Assembly (NCBI RefSeq): GCF_042650125.1
Contig: NZ_JBHSAP010000009.1
Location: 124,001-188,000 of the forward strand
DNA from: Salinithrix halophila
GTDB lineage: Bacteria; Bacillota; Bacilli; Thermoactinomycetales; DSM-45169
Direction: 5' to 3'
DNA length: 64,000 nt
Both the position numbers and the translations under genes were made by a program. The notes under the pieces are model-generated. The model worked only from the letters and a program-made list of their open reading frames with translations, was not told the origin of the DNA and did not search any database. Below are positions 17,213 to 26,382 of this stretch, in pieces. Each line of letters starts with the position of its first letter. The first letter of the stretch is position 1.

Positions 17213-19126
17213 CTAATCACCCAGATAAATGCGGATGGGGGTGCCCTTTTTCACCCGCTGGCCGGGCTTCGGCGTCTGGCTGACAATCTTTTCCCCCTTT
17301 CCTCGCACCTCCAGACGGGTGTCAAACAAGCTGTTCCGAATATCATCGACTTCTTGACCGATCAAGTTGGGAATCTTTACAATCGGAGTGGTCTGAGGGG
17401 TCACCTCCGGTGGAATCTGGCTTTTCCGTTTCGGCACTTTCAGGTGGCGGAGGCTGTCGTGCAGGATATTTTTCACAATAGGAGCCGCCACCACACCTCC
17501 GAACTGGATTCCCTTGGGATTGTCCACCGCCAGATATACGACCAGCTCCGGGTCGTCCGCCGGGGCAAAGCCAATGAAAGAGACAATATGGTTATTCTTT
17601 AGATATCTTCCATCAGGCCCCACTTTTTGGGCAGTTCCCGTTTTCCCCCCGACCCGGTATCCGTCGATAAAAGCCTTCCTCCCTGTTCCCCGGGCAACCA
17701 CGCTTTCCAAAGCCTCGCGCACTTGTTTGGATGTCGCTTCAGAGATGACCCGACTTTTCACTTTAGGTTTGAATTCCTCCACTTTCTGCCCGGTATCCGG
17801 GTCGATCCAGGCTTTCTCCAGGTGGGGTTGCATCAGCTTGCCCCCATTGACAGCGGCTGCCACAGCAGCCACCTGTTGAAGGGGTGTGACGGAAACCCCC
17901 TGCCCGAAAGCTGTTGTCGCCAATTCAACCGGCCCCGCCCGTTCCGGTGAAAAGAGAATTCCCTTCGCCTCGCCGTTCAGGTCAATCCCCGTTTTCTTCC
18001 CGAACCCGAATTTACGGATATAGGAAAATAACGTCTCTTCCCCTAGGCGCTGGCCCAGGTTGACAAAGCCCGGGTTGCAGGAGTTTTCTACCACTTCCAG
18101 GTAAGACTGGGATCCATGCCCCCCATGCTTCCAGCAACGAAGCCGGGCACCTGCTACTTTGATAAACCCTGGATCATGGAAAAACTCCTTCAGGTTAACC
18201 TTATTCTCTTCTAAAGCTGCAGCCAACGTAATGATCTTAAAGGTAGACCCCGGTTCATAGGTGCGCCAGATTGGCAGATTCCGGTTATATATCTGGGGGT
18301 CTACATGCCGATATTCATCCGGTTTAAACGTAGGCCGACTCCCCATCCCGAGGATTTCCCCTGTCTTTGGATTCATAGCGATCGCCAGGATGTTTTCCGG
18401 TTGATACTGAGCCATCGCCTGGTCCATTTCCCGTTCGATGTAAGTCTGGATCGCTTTATCCAACGTCAGTTCCAGATCCATGCCATCTTCAGGCGGTGTG
18501 TACTTATCCTCGCCGCCAGGGAGACGCTCCCCTTTGGCATTAGCCCCGAAGGAAACATAACCCTTTGTCCCCTGTAACTGCTTGTCATAGACCAGTTCAA
18601 GTCCTGCCAACCCCTGATTGTCGATACCGGCAAATCCCAAAACGTGAGCTGCCAAGCTTCCCGTGGGGTAATGACGTTTATTATCTTCGGCGATGGCAAT
18701 CCCCGGCAGTTGCAGGGAATGAATCGCCCATGCCCGCTCTTCACTGATCTTCCTCCCATAGGGAGAGATCCGGACGATCAATTGCTTTTTCGTAATCAGC
18801 CGATAGATTTTCTCCTCCGGCGCCATCAGGACCCGGGCCAATTGGCGGGCCGTCTCCGCTGGATCCTTGATCTGCGCAGGAATCGCCAGGACGGAAGGAG
18901 CGCTGATATTATAGGCCAGCGTCTTCCCGTTCCGGTCCAAGATCCGGCCCCGTTTTCCCTCAAAGGGAATATCTCGGGTCCACAACTTCTGTGCCTTGTC
19001 ATTCAACCACTGCCCTCGGACCAACTGGACGTATCCCAGTCGAACCAGGAGCCCGCCAAAAAGCAGGAGTCCCACCAGCAATGTAATAAAGAGGCGCTTA
19101 CGCACCAGATGGCTGGTCACCCGCAA
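17213..19126 (-). CDS. spoVD: Stage V sporulation protein D, class B PBP
   Basis: Membrane-anchored transpeptidase for spore cortex peptidoglycan. An N-terminal membrane helix (about residues 10-32) is followed by the PBP dimerisation domain, then the transpeptidase domain with the active Ser in STFK (about residues 294-297), the SCN box and KTGTAQ, and a single C-terminal PASTA domain. The frame extends back to 19273, but TTG at 19126 is preceded by AAGGGGG at eight bases and yields LRVTSHLVRKRL, closely like the B. subtilis start, with 637 residues. A strong terminator upstream separates it from pbpB, so it should have its own sporulation promoter. I could not identify a convincing sigma-E promoter. 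Confidence 0.95.
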   Translation of the reverse strand: MRVTSHLVRKRLFITLLVGLLLFGGLLVRLGYVQLVRGQWLNDKAQKLWTRDIPFEGKRGRILDRNGKTLAYNISAPSVLAIPAQIKDPAETARQLARVLMAPEEKIYRLITKKQLIVRISPYGRKISEERAWAIHSLQLPGIAIAEDNKRHYPTGSLAAHVLGFAGIDNQGLAGLELVYDKQLQGTKGYVSFGANAKGERLPGGEDKYTPPEDGMDLELTLDKAIQTYIEREMDQAMAQYQPENILAIAMNPKTGEILGMGSRPTFKPDEYRHVDPQIYNRNLPIWRTYEPGSTFKIITLAAALEENKVNLKEFFHDPGFIKVAGARLRCWKHGGHGSQSYLEVVENSCNPGFVNLGQRLGEETLFSYIRKFGFGKKTGIDLNGEAKGILFSPERAGPVELATTAFGQGVSVTPLQQVAAVAAAVNGGKLMQPHLEKAWIDPDTGQKVEEFKPKVKSRVISEATSKQVREALESVVARGTGRKAFIDGYRVGGKTGTAQKVGPDGRYLKNNHIVSFIGFAPADDPELVVYLAVDNPKGIQFGGVVAAPIVKNILHDSLRHLKVPKRKSQIPPEVTPQTTPIVKIPNLIGQEVDDIRNSLFDTRLEVRGKGEKIVSQTPKPGQRVKKGTPIRIYLGD

Positions 19127-19233
19127 GATACCGACCCCCTTCCATGAGACAGGTTCTCTTACAGACAACCCTATTCTTAGAAATGAGAGGGTAGAACAAA
19201 GACCGCTGGGGGACCTTCCCGTTCCTTCTCTAT

Positions 19234-19258
19234 AAAAAAAGCTTCCCATTTGGGAAGC
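19234..19258 (-). terminator. Rho-independent terminator of pbpB
   Basis: A perfect 8-bp stem GCTTCCCA/TGGGAAGC (19241-19248 with 19251-19258) with a two-base loop is followed on the minus strand by seven T residues (complement of 19234-19240). It ends the mraZ-pbpB division unit just after the pbpB stop. Confidence 0.92.
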
Positions 19259-19263
19259 CCTTC

Positions 19264-21411
19264 TCATTGCCATTTGGGAGGCTCTAATTTCAGACTGATC
19301 CGTTTTTGGTCCATGATTCGATCTCCCGGAGTGATGGACTGGCCGATGACAAACCCCTCTCCTGTCGGATCGGAGTCCAGATCCAGGAGGCGGCAGATAT
19401 CCATCGCTTCACGGAGAGTTTTCCCACGTAAATCGGGCATTTCCAGGGCTTCTGTATTCTCCGTCAACAAATAGGCTGTATCCCGTGTCAGCCGACTTCC
19501 GTCGGTCGGATATTGAGCAACCACCTTTTTACCCCCGCCTAGAACCTGCGCACGAACCCCTTTTTTCTCCAAGGAACGTTTCACTTCGTTTACGGGACGA
19601 CCGACCCAGTCTTCCGCTATCATACCAGGTGTTCTATGAGCTTTGGCCGTTGCTCCTTCGCGGGCGTGGGTCGGCTTCACCCCGAGTTCCAGCAGGGAAT
19701 CTTTAATGATCTCACGTGCCGCGGGGGCTGCGACAGTTCCACCATGTCCAGAGCCTTTGGGTTCATCCACGGCAACGTAGACGACCACCCGGGGATTTTT
19801 CGCCGGAGCGAAACCGACAAAGGAGACCATGTATTGACCGGGGGCGTATCCCTTTCCCCCTTGCTTCGGCTTCTGGGCGGTTCCCGTCTTACCCGCTACT
19901 TCATATCCCGGCAGCTCGGCTTCCTTCCCCGTCCCCTTCAAGACAACCCCCCGCAGCAACTCTCGAACTTTGGCGGCGGTCTCTTTGGAAACAACATCTC
20001 TGCGAACAACAAAAGGTTGGTTCTCTTTAACCACTGCATCGGTAGTAGGATCAACCACTTTTTTTACCACATGGGGGCGATAAAGGGTACCTCCGTTGGC
20101 GATGGCGGTAACCGCCATTACTTGCTGGATCGGGGTGACTGCGATCCCTTGGCCGAAAGCCGTAGTGGCCAATTCTAACTTATGAAGAGGCTTATGACCG
20201 AAGAAATACCCCCGCCCCTCCGCCTGTAGATCAATCCCTGTGGGTTGTCCCGAACGATCCGTAATTCGGCCAAATCCAAAACGGTCAATATAACGTTCCA
20301 GCCGGTCGGCTCCCAATTTTTCACCCAGGTGGACAAAGGCTACGTTACTGGAAAGGTTGACACCATCGGCATACGTGATCTTACCCCAACCTTTATTATT
20401 CCAATCCCTGATCGTTCCTCCTCCAACTTCGATGGAACCGGACTGAAACCTTTGGTCGGACTGGAAGACATTTTCCTCAATGGCAGCAGCCAAGGTGACG
20501 ATTTTAAAGGTTGAACCGGGCTCAAACTGGGAACTAATCGCGATATTCGTATCATTCCATCCGGAACGCCATGTTTCCGCGTAATGGTTGGGATTAAAGT
20601 TGGGACGGTTGGCCATGGCAAGGATTTCTCCCGTCTTCGGGTCAGCGACGATCGCGGTCGCCCCCTTCGCCCGATAACGGGCCATCACCTGATCCAGTTG
20701 CCGTTCGACATCGGATTGGATTTCACGGTTGAGGGTGAGCACCAGATCTTTTCCCTGTTGAGGGGGTTGAAACTCCTCTGCGCTGTTGGGCACTTTGATC
20801 CCAAGGGCATCTTTTTTGAACCGGATCTTTCCCGGTCGTCCGCGCAGCAGTTTGTCATACTTTTGTTCCAGCCCTCCTGCCGGATCTCCCTCCACATTGA
20901 CGAAACCTAGGACGTGAGCCGCCAGCTTACCTTCCAGGTAATTCCGCCCCGTCGTCTGGATAGCGTAGATCCCATCCAGACCGAGAGCCATGATTTTATC
21001 CCGCTTTTCTTGGAGCACCTTGTAGTTCCCGCCATTTTTCAATTCCACCTGGTTGATACCCTTCTTGGTCAGCTTCTGATATAGGACATCCTCCGGAATA
21101 TCTAGTAGCGGGGACAGTTTCTTCGCTGTTTTTCGCGGGTCATCGATCCGTTTCAGATCCGCAGCAATGATGTAGGCTCTCACTTCTTCCACTAAATCGT
21201 TTCCCTTGCGGTCTTTGATGGAGCCACGCTTCGGCTTGATAACATCTCTTTTTTCCCAGGTCTTTCCTGCTCGCTCCCGCAGAAAAGAAGCATCCACCGT
21301 CTGAATCCAGAACAACCGAAAGATCACCGCTGTCAGGAGAAAAATGAATGTAATCCCGACGAACAGTGATCTCAGTTTACTCTGCTTGCTGGTCGGACTC
21401 ACTCTCTCCAC
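19264..21411 (-). CDS. pbpB: Penicillin-binding protein 2B (class B, division)
   Basis: Septal transpeptidase of the divisome. One membrane helix lies near residues 14-34, followed by the dimerisation domain and the transpeptidase domain with the catalytic Ser300 and Lys303 in STFK, an SSN box and KTGTAQK. Two PASTA domains form the C-terminus. Length is 715 residues. The GTG at 21411 is poorly spaced from GGGGA, and a second in-frame GTG three codons later is an alternative. It follows ftsL, as in B. subtilis. Confidence 0.95.
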   Translation of the reverse strand: MERVSPTSKQSKLRSLFVGITFIFLLTAVIFRLFWIQTVDASFLRERAGKTWEKRDVIKPKRGSIKDRKGNDLVEEVRAYIIAADLKRIDDPRKTAKKLSPLLDIPEDVLYQKLTKKGINQVELKNGGNYKVLQEKRDKIMALGLDGIYAIQTTGRNYLEGKLAAHVLGFVNVEGDPAGGLEQKYDKLLRGRPGKIRFKKDALGIKVPNSAEEFQPPQQGKDLVLTLNREIQSDVERQLDQVMARYRAKGATAIVADPKTGEILAMANRPNFNPNHYAETWRSGWNDTNIAISSQFEPGSTFKIVTLAAAIEENVFQSDQRFQSGSIEVGGGTIRDWNNKGWGKITYADGVNLSSNVAFVHLGEKLGADRLERYIDRFGFGRITDRSGQPTGIDLQAEGRGYFFGHKPLHKLELATTAFGQGIAVTPIQQVMAVTAIANGGTLYRPHVVKKVVDPTTDAVVKENQPFVVRRDVVSKETAAKVRELLRGVVLKGTGKEAELPGYEVAGKTGTAQKPKQGGKGYAPGQYMVSFVGFAPAKNPRVVVYVAVDEPKGSGHGGTVAAPAAREIIKDSLLELGVKPTHAREGATAKAHRTPGMIAEDWVGRPVNEVKRSLEKKGVRAQVLGGGKKVVAQYPTDGSRLTRDTAYLLTENTEALEMPDLRGKTLREAMDICRLLDLDSDPTGEGFVIGQSITPGDRIMDQKRISLKLEPPKWQ

Positions 21412-21438
21412 TCCCCATGCCGGTCATTCACCTGCATC

Positions 21439-21804
21439 CTATTTGACGGATTTTTCCGGGCGGTTCCGCTCTGCCAGGATCATACCCTTATCTTCAGCAT
21501 ACCGGCGAATTCGTTCCCCGCTCTTCAGCTCCTTCTGTTCCGATTCCAGTTGTTGGTTGGTATCCTGCAATTGGACGGTTTCCTGCTCCACTTTCTGCAA
21601 TTTCACGTTGAGTTCTGCTACAGCTGCATAGCGGGACAACACCAGCGACGCGAGGGCGACGCAGATGATCACGCTGAACAGGTACAGGATCTTCTCTCCG
21701 GCGGGAAGCCCGCGTCGTAACGGCCGGCTCTCTCTCTGTGCCGCAACCTTCGGTTGGCTCTCCAATTGGTAGGCAACCGAAGTGTTTCCCCGGTACTCTC
21801 TCAT
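21439..21804 (-). CDS. ftsL: Cell division protein FtsL
   Basis: Small bitopic division protein that partners DivIC and DivIB. It has a basic N-terminal cytoplasmic region, one membrane helix (EKILYLFSVIICVALASLVL) and a leucine-zipper-like coiled coil rich in Glu and Gln. The ATG at 21804 (121 residues) has GGAGGG ten bases upstream; the longer frame reads into rsmH. It lies between rsmH and pbpB. Confidence 0.92.
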   Translation of the reverse strand: MREYRGNTSVAYQLESQPKVAAQRESRPLRRGLPAGEKILYLFSVIICVALASLVLSRYAAVAELNVKLQKVEQETVQLQDTNQQLESEQKELKSGERIRRYAEDKGMILAERNRPEKSVK

Positions 21805-21820
21805 ATTCTCTTGACCCTCC

Positions 21821-22753
21821 TCACACTTTTTCCGCAACACGCAGCTTCGCCGACCGGGCCCGCGGGTTTTCTCCCGTCTCTCCGGGCGACGGCTGTATCG
21901 GTTTCTTCGTAATGATGCGGACAATCGGACTTCTCCCGCAAGTGCAAACGGGAAAGTCAGGCGGACAAATGCAACCGCGCGCTTTTTCCTGGAACTTCTT
22001 TTTGCAAATCCGGTCCTCCAGCGAATGGAAAGTAATTACACTCGCGCGACCTTGAGGACGCAGGCGCTCAATCGCGATTTCCAAGGCTTCTTCAAAAGCG
22101 TTCAATTCATCGTTGACTGCGATCCGGATCCCTTGAAAACTCCTACGGGCGGGGTGCGGACCCGTCCTTCGGGCCGCAGCGGGAATCGCTTCTTTGATGA
22201 TCTCTGCCAGTTCCAGAGTGCTCCCGATCGGATGACGGGACCGATGTTCCTCAATCCGACGAGCGATCCGACGAGCAAATCGTTCTTCACCATAGCGGGA
22301 CAGGATTCGAGCAATCTCCTCTACGGGCCATTCGTTAACCACGTCATAGGCGGTTAGATCACCCTCCGGGTCCATCCGCATATCCAAAGGAGCCTCCTGG
22401 TGGTAACTAAAGCCCCTCTCCCCCTCATCAAGCTGAGGGGAGGAAACGCCGAGGTCAAATAGAACCCCGTCCACTGCTTCCAGCCCCAAATTGTCCAGTA
22501 CGCGGTCCAGTTTGCGAAAGTTGCTTTTGACGAGGCGGACTCGTGGTGCAGCTCCACTTAGCCGCTCCTCTGCTGCCGCTAGGGCTTTATCATCCTGATC
22601 GATTCCGATCAGCATTCCCTCCGGCCCCAGAGTTTCCGCAATCAAGCAGCTGTGGCCCGCGCCGCCCAGGGTACAATCTACATACACACCGGCTGGGTTC
22701 ACCTGGAGCCCTTCCACCGCCTCACGCTTCAAAACCGTCTCATGACGAAACAA
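21821..22753 (-). CDS. rsmH: 16S rRNA (cytosine1402-N4)-methyltransferase RsmH (MraW)
   Basis: SAM-dependent methyltransferase acting on C1402 in the ribosomal P site. Motif I is VDCTLGGAGHS, and the family blocks LFDLGVSSPQLD and SVITFHSLEDR are present, followed by the conserved C-terminal cysteine-containing segment. The frame reaches a TTG at 22762 that touches the GAGAGG site. The TTG at 22753 has proper spacing and gives MFRHETVL, like the B. subtilis start, and 310 residues. Confidence 0.96.
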   Translation of the reverse strand: MFRHETVLKREAVEGLQVNPAGVYVDCTLGGAGHSCLIAETLGPEGMLIGIDQDDKALAAAEERLSGAAPRVRLVKSNFRKLDRVLDNLGLEAVDGVLFDLGVSSPQLDEGERGFSYHQEAPLDMRMDPEGDLTAYDVVNEWPVEEIARILSRYGEERFARRIARRIEEHRSRHPIGSTLELAEIIKEAIPAAARRTGPHPARRSFQGIRIAVNDELNAFEEALEIAIERLRPQGRASVITFHSLEDRICKKKFQEKARGCICPPDFPVCTCGRSPIVRIITKKPIQPSPGETGENPRARSAKLRVAEKV

Positions 22754-22767
22754 AGACTTCAACCTCT

Positions 22768-23205
22768 CTACAAGTCCAGATCCAAATCAACCAGCTTCTC
22801 CGCGATCTCGTTGAATGAGCCTTCGGAGGTTTCATAGTACGCTTCCCACGCTTCCTTACTCCAGAGTTCTACACGGTTGGAAACACCGATCACGACACAA
22901 TCCTTCACAAGCCCAGCGAATTCCCTCAGGTTACCCGGAATGTTCACCCTCCCCTGCTTATCCAGTTCCGCGACGGTCGCCCCGGAAAAGAAAAAGCGGG
23001 TGAACGCCCGGGCATCGGCTTTCGTGAAGGGGAGAGCTTTCAGCTTCTGTTCCAGCCTTTCCCACTCGGGCATGGGATAAACGAACAGACAGTGGTCGAG
23101 TCCACGGGTGACAACGAAAGCATCGCCGAGACCTTCCCTGAATTTGGATGGGATAATCAGGCGTCCCTTATCGTCGACGGAGTGACGATACTCCCCCATG
23201 AACAC
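22768..23205 (-). CDS. mraZ: Transcriptional regulator MraZ
   Basis: Two SpoVT/AbrB-like swapped-hairpin DNA-binding repeats, with DDKGRLIIPSKFR in the first half and DKQGRVNIPGNLREF in the second. MraZ represses its own dcw operon in E. coli by binding 10-bp-spaced TGGGN repeats. The GTG at 23205 starts MFMGEYRHSVD and the length of 145 residues is typical. It is the first gene of the division unit mraZ-rsmH-ftsL-pbpB. Confidence 0.97.
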   Translation of the reverse strand: MFMGEYRHSVDDKGRLIIPSKFREGLGDAFVVTRGLDHCLFVYPMPEWERLEQKLKALPFTKADARAFTRFFFSGATVAELDKQGRVNIPGNLREFAGLVKDCVVIGVSNRVELWSKEAWEAYYETSEGSFNEIAEKLVDLDLDL

Positions 23206-23235
23206 ACCCTAGCCCCCCCTTCACTCCCCCTTATT

Positions 23236-23274
23236 CCCCACTTCCCTCCACTTTCCACCACATTGGTAAGTATA
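23236..23274 (-). promoter_or_regulatory. mraZ promoter with MraZ-box-like repeats
   Basis: On the minus strand a -10 element TATACT lies at 23269-23274; the -35 is poor. Just downstream, TGG triplets recur at exactly 10-bp steps (starting at 23260, 23250 and 23240), each followed by purine-rich sequence. This is the organisation of MraZ operators, so autorepression from immediately after the start site is predicted. Confidence 0.6.
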
Positions 23275-23280
23275 CCACAG

Positions 23281-23318
23281 AAAAAATAAAAATCCTGCTG
23301 GCAAGCGCAGGATTTTTT
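23281..23318. terminator. Bidirectional terminator between ahcY and mraZ
   Basis: An 11-bp perfect stem AAAAATCCTGC/GCAGGATTTTT (23288-23298 with 23307-23317) with A- and T-runs on both sides ends ahcY transcription and insulates the mraZ promoter. Confidence 0.9.
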
Positions 23319-23346
23319 ACAATATTTGTTTCCTCATGTGAATGAT

Positions 23347-24606
23347 TTACAGCTTCCAACTGGCTAGATATTCCTCCTGGCCCTCTGTCATTTCGTCAAT
23401 CGAGACACCGAGGGAGTACAGCTTGTAAATGGCCACCTGTTCGTCGATATGATACGGAACGTCTAGGACATGGGGGCCAATTTTATCGTAATTTTCACTG
23501 ACATAGATCAGGGAGAGCGTTTGAAGGGCGAAGGTCATATCCATGATTTCCGCCGGATGGCCGTCTCCAGCCACCAAGTTGACGAGGCGACCGTCACAGA
23601 GGAGATGCAGACGACGACCGTCCTCCATCTCGTACTCGGTGATATGGGCACGTACCACCCGTTTTGAGACAGCCTGTGCCTCCAAAGCCAGTTTATCGAT
23701 TTCCACATCGAAGTGGCCGGCATTGGCCATGATCGCGCCGTCTTTCATATAGGAGAAATGGGACTCGGCGATCACCTGCTTGTTACCTGTGACGGTAACA
23801 AAGATATCTCCCTGCCGGGCGGCTTCTGCCATAGGCATCACGGTAAATCCGTCCATATGGGCTTCGGTCGCCTTGATGGGATCCACTTCGGTAACGATAA
23901 CTCTGGCTCCTAAGCCTTCAGCACGCATGGCCACTCCCCGTCCACACCAACCATAGCCGACGACAACCACCGTTTTCCCAGCGACAACCAAGTTGGTCGC
24001 TTTGTTAATCCCGTCCCAGACAGATTGTCCGGTTCCGTAGCGATTATCGAAGAGAAATTTGGAATAAGCATCGTTGACAGCAATCATAGGAAACTGCAAC
24101 TCTTTGCCCTTCTCCAAGGAACGAAGCCGAAGGATTCCCGTGGTGGTTTCCTCACAGCCGCCTTTCACCTGTTCCAGAAGGTCCGGTCGCTCAGCATGGA
24201 GGATGCTGACCAGATCCCCGCCATCGTCGATAATCAGGTCCGGCCGGGTTTCAAGGGTCATCATCAGGTGCTCTTTATACTCTTCCGGCTCGGGGTCATA
24301 TTTGGCAAAAACCGTCACCCCGGCCTCCGCTAGACCAGCCGCTACGTCGTCTTTGGTGGATAGGGGATTGCTACCTGTGATAACCACCTGGGCTCCCGCA
24401 TCTCGCAGTAATTCCGCCAAACAGGCCGTTTTCGCTTCCAGATGAAGAGAAATAGCGACCCGTTGCCCGGCTAAAGGTTGTTCGGCGATAAACTCCTCCC
24501 GGATCCGGTTTAATACCGGCATATGCTGTCGGGCCCAATCGATTTTGAGGCGCCCCTGAGGGGCAAGGCTACGATCACGTACCACGCTTTCCAGTGTCGA
24601 GCTCAT
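23347..24606 (-). CDS. ahcY: Adenosylhomocysteinase
   Basis: NAD-dependent hydrolase that splits S-adenosylhomocysteine to adenosine and homocysteine, recycling the methylation by-product. The NAD loop VVVGYGWCGRGVAMRAEGLGA and the C-terminal residues around HPAEIMDMTFALQ are present. At 419 residues it is the short form seen in archaea, Thermotoga and some thermophilic Firmicutes. The ATG at 24606 follows AAGGAGG by six bases, while the first in-frame ATG touches the site. B. subtilis uses the Pfs/LuxS route and has no gene here, so ahcY is an addition between bshC and mraZ. Confidence 0.96.
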   Translation of the reverse strand: MSSTLESVVRDRSLAPQGRLKIDWARQHMPVLNRIREEFIAEQPLAGQRVAISLHLEAKTACLAELLRDAGAQVVITGSNPLSTKDDVAAGLAEAGVTVFAKYDPEPEEYKEHLMMTLETRPDLIIDDGGDLVSILHAERPDLLEQVKGGCEETTTGILRLRSLEKGKELQFPMIAVNDAYSKFLFDNRYGTGQSVWDGINKATNLVVAGKTVVVVGYGWCGRGVAMRAEGLGARVIVTEVDPIKATEAHMDGFTVMPMAEAARQGDIFVTVTGNKQVIAESHFSYMKDGAIMANAGHFDVEIDKLALEAQAVSKRVVRAHITEYEMEDGRRLHLLCDGRLVNLVAGDGHPAEIMDMTFALQTLSLIYVSENYDKIGPHVLDVPYHIDEQVAIYKLYSLGVSIDEMTEGQEEYLASWKL

Positions 24607-24698
24607 GTGCATCCTCCTTAACTTGTCGATCCGTTATCATGCTGTAGCTGCGTCGGATGGAACCAGTGGCGGGCAAGCATACCGTCAAATGAAAACCA

Positions 24699-26324
24699 TT
24701 ATAAGTATACCACCCGATGGGTTTCCTTGGAAAGGAGAGGAGTTTCCGTCAGTCGCTGGATCCATTCCTCTCCATAGGCATTCCAGTAGGGAAGGACATT
24801 GTATATACGTTCTTGCAGGGAACCCCCGGGGAAGAGGGCAGCGGCCAATTCAGCGAAACGGCGTAGATCCGCCTCTTCCCGTTCCTCCATAGCTTTAACC
24901 GTCTCCTTTTCCAACCATCCAATTTCCTGAAGAACCTTGTCCCAGTTGGCCTCCCCCAGTCGGGTCAAATCCGGTCGAAGACCCCCAATCTCTCCCAAGA
25001 GGGGGCGGTAGATCTCCTCCAATCGCCGTCGAACCTGGCCGAAGAGTTCTCCAGCGTTTACTTGGTATTGACAGGCAAGCCAAGCATTTTTCTTCGCCTC
25101 CAAACGGTGGAGGACATCATCCAGGGTGAGACGGTAGCGACGTAGGAGTTTTTCCTCCCGCTGTCCGATCAGGGTGACGCCCGTCCGGGGAAAGAGGGGG
25201 GGCATTTCCATGCCCGCATATTCAAAAGCCTCCTTCAACAGGCCCCAGTACGCTATTTCTCCATGCCCCAGCACCGTCGCCAGGGTGGGAAACAAAAATT
25301 CCTGCATCAAGGGACGAGTGATCACGTTATTGCTGAAATCCGCCGGACAACTCCGGAGTCGCTTCAGCAATTCCTCCTTGGACCAACGGCGATTTCCTTC
25401 CCGATCTCGGAAGCCTTCCCCTTCGGTATAAAGGGCGGTCCGCTCTCCGTCCTCCCTCAGAAAAAAATGAGCCTTCGTCTCTTCCATATCCACCTGAGGA
25501 ACGTACCCTTCTTCCTCCATCCGGCGAGCCGCAGCCCATACCTGTTCATTGATCGTCCTCGCCTCTCGAATCAGCCATTCGAAAAAGGGAATCTCCAGAT
25601 GACGAAGCGGTGAGTAGGAAGCATCGATCATTAGGAGTCCGTAACACCCGAAAAGTCGATGCATCAATCGGGCGAAATGACGGCTCAAACTCCCCGGTTC
25701 TTGTGACAACGCCCGCATTTCTTCAACCAGATCCCGCTTGCGGGAAGTGTCGGGAAGCATCGAAGCTAACCGATCCAGCCATCGCTCTAGCTTATCAGAG
25801 CCGGGGGCCACCTCTCCCGCGGCCACCCGTTTCTTCAAATCCAGAGACAGCGATAGCTTCACTGACTTCGTCTTCCGAGGAAGATGGATGTGATTGACTT
25901 CCTCTAAATCATGATCCTCTCCGGCGATCCAAAAGACCGGGATCACGGGGCGTTGGAGCCGTTTTTCTTCTCTGTTGGCCAACTGGATGAGGGTGATCGC
26001 CTTGTATAAGGTGTAAAGGGGTCCGGTGAAGAGGCCCGCCTGCTGCCCCCCGATTACCACCAAGGAATCTGCCCGCTCCAGTCGCCGCAAGTTCTCCTCC
26101 GCCTCCGGGCTGCGAAGCTCTTCCCCGTGAAAACGGCGAATTACCTCCGCCAATCGCTCTTTCGGTACCATGGGATCTTTTTTTTTCAGTCGTGCCGCGC
26201 GCAAGGAGAAAGAAGCCTCATCCCCCGGGTCATAGGAATAGTATTTAGAAGTCTTATGAAAAAATTGGAGATAATCCCGTACCAACGGGTTACTCGGTTC
26301 CAGGTATATATCTTCTATTCTCAT
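24699..26324 (-). CDS. bshC: Putative cysteine ligase BshC (bacillithiol synthesis)
   Basis: Member of the BshC (YllA) family, assigned to adding cysteine to glucosaminyl-malate in bacillithiol synthesis. The N-terminus has NPLVRDYLQFFHKTSKYY, the central part the HIGH-like region VIGGQQAGLFTGPLYTLYKA, and the C-terminal half a long coiled coil. Length is about 541 residues from the ATG at 26324, which has AAGAGG six bases upstream. In B. subtilis it also lies just before mraZ. Presence implies bacillithiol is the low-molecular-weight thiol here. Confidence 0.94.
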   Translation of the reverse strand: MRIEDIYLEPSNPLVRDYLQFFHKTSKYYSYDPGDEASFSLRAARLKKKDPMVPKERLAEVIRRFHGEELRSPEAEENLRRLERADSLVVIGGQQAGLFTGPLYTLYKAITLIQLANREEKRLQRPVIPVFWIAGEDHDLEEVNHIHLPRKTKSVKLSLSLDLKKRVAAGEVAPGSDKLERWLDRLASMLPDTSRKRDLVEEMRALSQEPGSLSRHFARLMHRLFGCYGLLMIDASYSPLRHLEIPFFEWLIREARTINEQVWAAARRMEEEGYVPQVDMEETKAHFFLREDGERTALYTEGEGFRDREGNRRWSKEELLKRLRSCPADFSNNVITRPLMQEFLFPTLATVLGHGEIAYWGLLKEAFEYAGMEMPPLFPRTGVTLIGQREEKLLRRYRLTLDDVLHRLEAKKNAWLACQYQVNAGELFGQVRRRLEEIYRPLLGEIGGLRPDLTRLGEANWDKVLQEIGWLEKETVKAMEEREEADLRRFAELAAALFPGGSLQERIYNVLPYWNAYGEEWIQRLTETPLLSKETHRVVYL

Positions 26325-26382
26325 GGGCAACCTCTTCTCTTCACACAATCTCATCGGCAGAGGATGGAGGCAGCAGGACGTT

